A stretch of DNA of 64,000 nt from Pestalotiopsis fici W106-1 (lineage: Eukaryota > Ascomycota > Sordariomycetes > Amphisphaeriales > Sporocadaceae): assembly GCF_000516985.1 (NCBI RefSeq), contig NW_006917097.1, positions 2,766,593 through 2,830,592 of the forward strand. Reading direction: 5' to 3'. The position numbers were made by a program, and so were the translations under genes. Shown piece by piece: positions 57,083 through 64,000 of this stretch. The stretch's first letter is position 1; each line of letters opens with the position of its first letter. The notes under the pieces were generated by a model. It searched no databases, was not told the origin of the DNA, and was given only the letters and a program-made list of their open reading frames with translations.

Positions 57083-58305
57083 ATGGCTGTGGGTAACAAA
57101 CAACAAAATCCTTCCTTTGTCCTGAAGGCAGTCAAAGAGGTTGTGTTTGAAGATAGACCAAAGCCTCAACTGCGAGACCAAAACGATGTCATCGTACACG
57201 TCGCGCAAACAGGCATCTGTGGAAGCGATGTAAGTAAAGCGCTCTTTGTCATAACAGTAATTTTTCGTATCTAACAGTTTCCAGGTACACTAGTAAGTCG
57301 TTCACTCAATATGAGACACCATTTTCCTTTATTCTAACATCAATTTCCCCCCTCAGCTGGCAGCGTGGCCGCATTGGATCCTATGTCCTGACCGGTCCGA
57401 TGGTCCTGGGCCACGAGTCCTCGGGCGTCATTGCGGAAGTTGGCTCCGAGGTCAAGCACCTGAAGCCGGGTGATCGCGTAGCCATGGAGCCTGGTGTCCC
57501 CTGTCGTCGTTGTGACTACTGCCGGGGCGGATCCTACCATCTCTGCGGAGACATTATCTTTGCTGCTACGCCACCATGGGACGGCACTCTGGCAAAGTAC
57601 TATGTCAATGCTGCAGACTTCTGCTACAAGATCCCTGATCATATGAACCTAGAAGAAGGTGCAATGGTCGAGCCCGTGTCCGTTGCAGTCGCCATCGCGA
57701 AGACTGCTGACTTGCGAGCCCATCAAAAGGTGGTTGTGCTTGGCTGCGGCCCCATTGGCATCTTGTGCCAGGCCGTTGCAAAGGCCGCTGGTGCTGCCAA
57801 GGTTATTGGTATAGATGTCGTGCAATCTCGTCTGGACATCGCCAATTCCTATGGCGTCGATGGAACGTATATGCCACAGCGTGCCGAGCCCGGCGCTGAT
57901 GCCATGGAGCACGCAGAGCGGACTGCAAATGATATCAAGGAGAAGATGGGACTTGGTGAGGGCGCTGATGTCGTCCTGGAGTGCTCGGGGGCCGAAGCTT
58001 GCATACAGATGGGAATCTATGTAGCGCGCCGAGGCGGAACATTTGTCCAGGCCGGTATGGGTAAAGAGGTCGTAAATTTCCCCATCACTGCAGTTTGTAC
58101 CCAGGGCCTGGTCATCAAGGGTTCAATCAGATACTTGACTGGCTGTTACCCGGCAGCCATTGACCTGATCTCGAGCGGGAAGATTGACGTCAAGAAGCTC
58201 ATCACGAATAGATTCAAGTTCGAGCAGGCAGAGGAGGCGTTTGAGCTCGTTCGACAAGGTCGACAGGATGTCTTCAAAGTCATGATTGAAGGAGTACAGG
58301 CATGA
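57083..58305 (+). CDS. Zinc-dependent polyol dehydrogenase, xylitol/sorbitol type (3 exons, one of 8 nt)
   Basis: Exons 57083-57229, 57285-57292 (8 nt) and 57357-58305 give 367 aa. The 8-nt exon GTACACTA supplies Val-His and two bases of Tyr, restoring CGSDVHYWQRGRIG. Catalytic zinc ligands: Cys46, His71-Glu72 (GHES) and Glu158 region. The structural zinc lobe has Cys101, 104, 107 and 115 ([16 protein letters not shown]). The NAD motif GCGPIG is at 182-187, with an acidic residue at the next strand ([10 protein letters not shown]), so NAD is the likely cofactor. Family enzymes oxidise xylitol, sorbitol or L-arabinitol to the ketose in the cytosol. The gene is divergent from a sugar transporter and convergent with a Zn2Cys6 regulator 149 bp away. 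Confidence 0.95.
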
Positions 58306-58454
58306 TATACCTATAAATGACTTGAAAATAGTATTTGAATAAAACCATTTTGATTCACTGCCAGATGTTGTCCCCCACCACCAGGACAGTCGCATCCAAA
58401 TCTCGTGGCGGGTCAATGAAACCCTGGCTGCAGCACGGACCACAGAGGAGTTGA

Positions 58455-60856
58455 CTATGGGGATCGATTTGGGTTTGGTAACCTTGTTTCCAAGCCAAGG
58501 GTGTCGCAAGATGTCCTCCATTCTGAAAGCAGTGACTTTACTCTGTAATCCGTCGCAATCCCAAGATTGTCTTCTATGTTCCGAAGCATCTTGATCAGTA
58601 ATCGCTGGTCGTTTGCTGTAGTACAACATCTGCCAGCCACGTATAGCGGCTGGATGGCTCGAAGCTTGACAGCATCACACGGCGTTGCATTGATAATGGC
58701 AATTACTTCGGAGGCATGATACCGAAGCTTTTGTTCAATGTCCCGAAAAGTAAGCAGCAGATCGAATGATGCGCTTGCGGGAGCCGAAGAAGTGGTTCCT
58801 GGCAGTAGATCGGACGGGCGATGAATGAGTAAAAGCATGCGTGCCATGTGATAATACATCATAGTGGTGGAGCAGAGGTCATTGCTGAACCAGAGCTCTC
58901 GGTTGAACAAATCTGAATCCTGATCATCTGATCGTCGCGTCAAGAAAGTCCCATCAGCATGAAATGACGGAGACAAGATTTGAAGCCAGGAATCAAATCG
59001 GCTCTCCAAATACCCAAACGCAGTCGTATCGTGACTAAGAAGGAGATTCAGGTTGGATGATAAAGGCGCCACGTAATCTACGAGCATACATAACAGTCTG
59101 ACGAGGGCGAATGATAGCACCTTGTCTCTTGCATGCTCCGGTGTGCTGAGGAGCCCATTCGGAGTAACATCATTAGCCACTGTCCCATCATCATCGATGA
59201 GGAGACCCATATTGCGCCAAAGAGAAAGGTTGTTGGTGTCAACGCGCGTTTTCCTTCTCGAGACAACTGTTCATGTCAATCAGCGAATGAACAATTTCGG
59301 CATACAAGGCAAGACAAATGGACTGACAGGATTCTTCTAGGTCGTTGACTACAAAATTCCAGAATCCGGCTTTCATGTACATGACATCCTTGGTGAAGGG
59401 ATAAACTGCCTCAAAGACAGGGTTCGGTATGAGGAGGCCCCCATCGTCGATCAAGGAAAGCAGTTTTGAAAATCCCGTCAAGTGGCCAGACCAAGCGTTC
59501 CGGCTAGCGCTGAGCTGCTCGTACTGAATGAGTATACAAGTTCCAAGAAGCCTCACGATTGGATCTTCCTTGTCAGCATGCACCATGAGATTGCCCTGAG
59601 ACAAGGACATTGGTGTTGAGACCAGGTTAGCTGCAGCATCGGTTCGAGAGATTGATTTGGCCAGGGTTTGTATTGCCATTTCATAATATTTCGCGCCAAA
59701 CCAGCCAAATCCAAGTCTACCCTGAGCAAGTCTCGCGAGGTGTTCTTGGGTTTTGCCACGGACCATGGTAGATAACGAGGTTCTCATCTGCCCCAGTTGT
59801 TTGGCAGCAACGGCGCAGGCAGCGTAACGCAGTAGAGGGTGTTCACGTGCAAGACTGAGAACTTCGCGACTGAAAACCTCATAGCGATACAAGTGATCCA
59901 TCCTGACATATTTGTTAGAGCCTAGGATTCCATAATTAATTTGGATAGATTGAGACTATACCACGGGGCAACGCAATCAGAGTAGTGCCTCAAAAGAAAA
60001 AGCTCCTCTTGCGTATCTTTGAGGGGATTGATGATTGAGTTTGCCGAGGCATTATATGTAGATGAACATGAACTCTCCGGAGTCCTAGAGCCTGCATTTC
60101 TTGTGAGTATCGGCTCTTATTCGTAGTTATCTTGCCATTTATCATATGGAACGTGGGGTGGTGGTCCTACTTCTTATGCTTTCCACATCTTTGACGAGCT
60201 CAAGGGGTCCACCGGTATGAATGCTGGGCTGTATATCCAGCGTCGAGCCGTGGCTTGCCTGTTTTGACGTAGCTGCGGGTGACTGCGTGGTGTCATGTAA
60301 GCTGCTTTCACTGGCTCCAGCCTCACCCACAGGCAGCACCACAGTGGTTGTTGTGATGTCTCTCCGAATTTTGGAGATTCTTTTAGAGCCAGATTTACTA
60401 GCATCTGATTCTCTATTTTCTTGGGTGGCTTGCTCAGGAAGAGGCTGAGCCTGTTCGGAAACCCCGGGCGACGTTCTTGTCCTTGCATTGGAAACGGTGG
60501 TTCCTTGATTCGCTGGTGCTCTTTTTGGGGTCGCAGCGCTACTACTACTACCACCGTCTGACGCGGCCTGTTGTTGGACTGGTTGAAAAAGCTTGAACTT
60601 TGAGTCCTGCAGCGTACAATCGTGCCCACGTTGCCGACACTGCCCACACTGGGGCTCCTGCTCGTCGCATTTGATCCTCCGTCTTCGGCATTCTGGGCTT
60701 TAGATTAGAGAATAATATTAGCAAAACAGCCATGGACTGTTGGTTTATGACAGATTTCAATGGGATATGATGCACAACATACCAACCAGTCCTGGATCGC
60801 TTACTAGATTTGCGGGCACGAGCCAGCTGCCCTGAACTTTGGCTGGTTTCCTCCAT
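58455..60856 (-). CDS. Zn2Cys6 transcription factor (5 exons)
   Basis: Exons 60856-60783, 60697-60171, 60091-59962, 59902-59328 and 59266-58455 (introns 85, 79, 59, 61 bp) give 705 aa. The zinc cluster is Cys25-X2-Cys28-X6-Cys35-X6-Cys42-X2-Cys45-X6-Cys52; intron 1 splits the codon of Cys25. A basic, Ser-rich linker follows, then the fungal middle homology region: LFLLRHYSDCVAPWMD, LLRYAACAVAAKQLG, LLGTCILIQYEQLS and WNFVVNDLEESFVSRRKTRV then LSLWRNMG, restored across intron 4. The intron 2 donor (GTAGGA) is the least sure. Such proteins bind CGG triplets and usually control adjacent catabolic genes. Its place 149 bp from the polyol dehydrogenase suggests it regulates this sugar cluster. Confidence 0.9.
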
Positions 60857-62960
60857 GCGATCGATTTCTAACCTGGGCTTTCGGTCACTACAGACCTGCA
60901 ACTGCAAAGACTTGAAAGTCTGGATGTTTGAGTGGCTTTGCGTATTACATAACCTGCTTTGTCAGGAGCCGGCAGTTACGAATGATCCATGCCGAAACGG
61001 GTAGTTGATCTTCAATGTGAAAATGTTGCCTTAGTAATATTCCATGACTACTGTTTCGGGCGTTGAGGCTCGGAGTAAGGGTTGAGGTTCGGAAGGCCGA
61101 GTAGTACTAACCCGCGGCTGATGCACTTGAAGAGTTTGTAGGTAAGGTCAAATAAGGTCGAGCCCTTGTCGGCGCTTTTAGTATACCTGGGTATAGATGC
61201 CTCGATGTCTAGGGTACTCGTATACAGGCTTTTGCTTGGGTGCACACATAAGATCCGGTATATGAAGTGGAAGAAGGATGAATTTCCATCAATACAGCGG
61301 CGGGGCAGTCAAAGTGCAAATCTTGAAGTGTTGGGGGCCCATCCACAGCGGGCGTAAGCGTGGCCAAAGCGCTACAAGCCTACAAAACATTTTATTAGAG
61401 CCAAGGCTGGTGGCGTTTTAAAACCAACTAGGTAGCTTTATTCTACACTAAAGATTTCTATTAGGTTTCAGTGCCATATTTGAGGGGATGGAAAAGGATT
61501 TTTCCAAGGTACCTATGAAATAACTTAACCTTTCATTTCAAACTCAACGAGATCTCCTGTTCTTGATAGTCGGGGATTTTGAGTCCTATATACATAGTAC
61601 TAGGTCTTGTTTGAAAATAAAACAAAACCGTTGTAGAAGAGCTACTGGTCTCATTTGTGTCTCTTTCACAATCTCCCAATGCAGGTAGCACAGACCATGC
61701 GACTGCTTTGGGAGATTGTTGCAGACAGTTCAGAGAGTTATTGTGCTCGGCTTCAGTGGCTGCCTTTGCATTGTTGGACATCTTCACCAATGGATTTGCA
61801 TGATTCGTGACCGCCTGAACCTGGTCGGCGGAAGGACAGTGATACAGATCAGCATCCGCAACTTGATCCTTAGATTTGTGGCCTCCGCCAAAATTGATGT
61901 CACGTAATGAGTCATGCTAGATTACGGTGGATGGCACTAGGGATAATGAACCTCCAAGCATACCTAGGTAGTTTATGAATAAAATCAATGATTGAAACTT
62001 CGAAAGATGATCTAGGAGGCGTAATGGGTTATATACTTCGATATTTATCCATGACAAAATACTGGCTCAGCCGAGGGGCTCTCCACTGTCCCCTGCAGTC
62101 TATATAGTATTAGCTGTCGGCCCCGTGGTCGGGTGCGCCCTTGAAGATTCAGGCCAATTACCCAGATTTAAGTATATAGCGTGTAATAAGCTCATGAGAT
62201 GCGGTCTATATTTCTGCATTGGGAACCGACTGCGCCGTCGCGATTATAGTCTTTACCAGGAAATGTCCCTTGTATGATATGGTGCTAGTCTCACATCCAA
62301 GTTGGGATGCGAGCGGAGCCGATTTCATCTTGGCATCATGACTCGATTAAGCTAGCAACCAATGGAAAATAACTAATTATCAATTATATAAGGGCCACCA
62401 CGACTAATCTCTACAGCTTGTGGATGACTGAGAGAAGAAGTAATCTCCGCAGATATGTTTGTTGGCTACTATAGCACTACTTCTGTCGAAATCATCATTG
62501 GGCCTCAGCGCTTGATTGCCGAAAATTCCGTGTAGAAAATAGACAGGCGCGTCATCTGGAAATTGGTCGCACTCACCTTGAAGACGGTGGGGTAAAGTAA
62601 TACACGTGTCTCTTTGAAATCTGACCCGATCTGATGAACCATGTCCTATTAGGTCGTACATAGTGGCAGGGAGGACAAGAGTGATTCAATCCTGTATTAC
62701 TGTAGCGAGACTACATTTGTTGCAGCTGAGGAAATAACCCGTGAAATTTGAGACCACGTGCTTTCACAGTCGGTCATCGTTTTGTTAGGAGATGTGGCAT
62801 TGTTGAGTTCTACTGCTTTCCTGTTAGGAGATGATGCATATAGCAATGATTACACTGCCCATTACCAAAGCTGACAGGAGGCGGAACGCATGAGTAATAC
62901 TGAACGCTCCCATCAGATCCAGGTACGAAGTCGACATCTAGCCATTGAAAATCTGGGTAA
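60857..62960. other. Intergenic, upstream of the Zn2Cys6 gene
   Basis: 2.1 kb, no supported gene. The minus-strand frame at 62404-62661 has an ATG but no recognisable content, so I leave it out. The area near 61960-62350 is AT-rich. Confidence 0.4.
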
Positions 62961-63647
62961 TCAAAACCGCTCTGCTTCTTCCCCCAGTGCCCAGATCGGG
63001 CCCGTCAGATTATGACGACTGAACATCTCCACGGCGTCGCGCACCGACCATTTCGTCCAATCTGCATCGGCGTGCCGTCCGTACCATTCGCCAGCAAAGT
63101 TCCAAATTTGTTCAATGGGCCGTACGTCTCCCTTTTGGATGCCTCTGGTAGCACACCATTCGTCCACCTCGGCCTCGTTGCGAAACAAGAGCATGACCGA
63201 GCAGGTGTAAATGACGTTATCCCAGGCATTGCGCATCGGAATGGGAAAGTGTATGACACAGTCCTTGTCCAAAAGCTCCCCGTCTTGGGCCGTGATGGAA
63301 ACCTCGTCGCCAATGGCGCCAACCTTTGTCGACAGAGTAGATGTTTGCCCTGCAAGTTTCATGACGCCTAGTGAACACCAGGCGCAGTTCCCCCACCATT
63401 TGCGCTCGCCCGAGGATACGACGCAGGTCGTGGGAGCCGCTGAGAAAGGGTGGGCTACCCAGACCTCGTCGGAGTTTGGATGAAGCACAACGCCATGATA
63501 CTTTGCCAAGTCTCGCAGGCATTTTCGTGCCTCATCTGTGTTGCATTGGAAGCGCGTAGCTATTTCACCGATGGTTGGGGGGCGTTGATTGACAAGGAAT
63601 GATGAAATGATGGCTTCGTGCAAGCTTGAATGATTCAAGGGATTCAT
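62961..63647 (-). CDS. MerB-like organomercurial (alkylmercury) lyase homologue
   Basis: Single exon, 228 aa. A winged-helix-like N-terminus comes first (HEAIISSFLVNQRPPTIGEI, then CLRDLAKYHGVVL), followed by WVAHPFSAAPTTCVV and the core GNCAWCSLGVMKL. Bacterial MerB uses Cys96, Asp99 and Cys159 to cleave the carbon-mercury bond. Here Cys88 and Cys149 have nearly the same spacing (61 against 63), but the Asp position is Cys91, giving CAWC. The C-terminal part (RPIEQIWNFAGEWYGRH) is like that of uncharacterised bacterial and fungal homologues. Activity on organomercurials is therefore possible but not certain. Intron-free structure and the mainly bacterial family suggest horizontal origin. No mercuric reductase is seen next to it within the window. 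Confidence 0.82.
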   Translation of the reverse strand: MNPLNHSSLHEAIISSFLVNQRPPTIGEIATRFQCNTDEARKCLRDLAKYHGVVLHPNSDEVWVAHPFSAAPTTCVVSSGERKWWGNCAWCSLGVMKLAGQTSTLSTKVGAIGDEVSITAQDGELLDKDCVIHFPIPMRNAWDNVIYTCSVMLLFRNEAEVDEWCATRGIQKGDVRPIEQIWNFAGEWYGRHADADWTKWSVRDAVEMFSRHNLTGPIWALGEEAERF

Positions 63648-64000
63648 GAAGACTGCAGGAACTTGGTAGGATAAATCTTGAGGATATCAATCACGAACAA
63701 AATAAGGATACCAAATCATGTCTCACGTATAAATGCTCTTTGAAAAGTGCCTCGTCCTTCATTCACTTGAGGGCAGTCAGTTTGCAAAAGTTGATGGTTA
63801 GTCCATCTTCACCGTGGGCTGTGGGGAACATGATTTTCTACTTGACATGAAGGGCGCGATGGGGCGACTACTGCAGACCGAATACGGCACTAAATTTCAA
63901 GAATGTCCCACGTAATAGGAAGCAGTTCAATGGGGGCTATTCATCTAAGATGTATTCGTAAAACACTATTATGAGTGGCTTCATCACTGAAGCAGCTCTT
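63648..64000. other. Upstream region of the MerB-like gene
   Basis: 353 bp to the window edge. No gene is recognised. Confidence 0.3.

Noticed and set aside
62404..62661. 85-codon minus-strand frame with a real ATG upstream of the MerB-like gene
   Set aside because: No recognisable domain, no intron signals and composition like the surrounding AT-rich DNA; kept out for lack of support.
1..64000. CRISPR arrays, bacterial operons, prophage or rRNA genes
   Set aside because: None seen; spliced genes, fungal domains and a eukaryotic-type tRNA with A/B boxes show this is nuclear fungal DNA.

Overview
The window is nuclear DNA of a filamentous ascomycete (Pezizomycotina, most likely a sordariomycete; the exact taxon cannot be read from sequence alone). 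Genes are broken by many 50-98 bp introns with GT..AG ends and CTAAC/CTAAT-type branch points. Products are typical of such fungi: WSC-glyoxal oxidase, asco-laccase with a DSGL tail, Zn2Cys6 regulator, berberine-bridge-type oxidase, DHA2 efflux pump. I rebuilt exon structures by joining reading frames at splice signals and checking that family motifs and phase were restored.

Left part (1-23 kb), mostly well-kept genes: the 3' part of a bZIP regulator converging on an ACR3 arsenite exporter, an aldo/keto reductase, an OGFr-domain protein, a coiled-coil protein, a secreted or membrane Apple/PAN-like protein, an arrestin-like protein, a ten-exon protein with four WSC domains fused to a copper-radical oxidase, an Hst2-type sirtuin and a laccase.

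Middle (25-47 kb), a degraded accessory stretch. A covalent-flavin oxidase, a tRNA-Gly(GCC), an NAD(P)-binding PRISE-like reductase and a DHA2 MFS pump look intact. Among them lie a GDSL esterase lacking its last catalytic block, a PI-PLC-like gene with a stop and a frameshift, a carboxylesterase whose first intron ends in AC, two relics of one Thr-rich repeat-protein family, a nitrilase relic, three copies of an LTR-like repeat, a 964-bp element with 139-bp direct terminal repeats, and a 59-bp inverted repeat. A three-exon gene of 132 codons at 35.1-35.6 kb is easily missed because no single open frame covers it.

Right part (47-61 kb) looks like a sugar-utilisation cluster: secreted GH2 glycosidase with a C-terminal F5/8-type domain, an SDR ketose/polyol reductase, a sugar transporter, a xylitol/sorbitol-type zinc dehydrogenase and a Zn2Cys6 regulator. 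The transporter and the dehydrogenase are divergent across a 2.1 kb shared upstream region, and the regulator is convergent with the dehydrogenase. The set fits the fungal oxidoreductive route for galactose or pentoses released from a glycoside. Two genes here contain microexons (13 and 8 nt). The window ends with a MerB-like organomercurial lyase homologue, so possible metal/metalloid detoxification genes lie at both ends.
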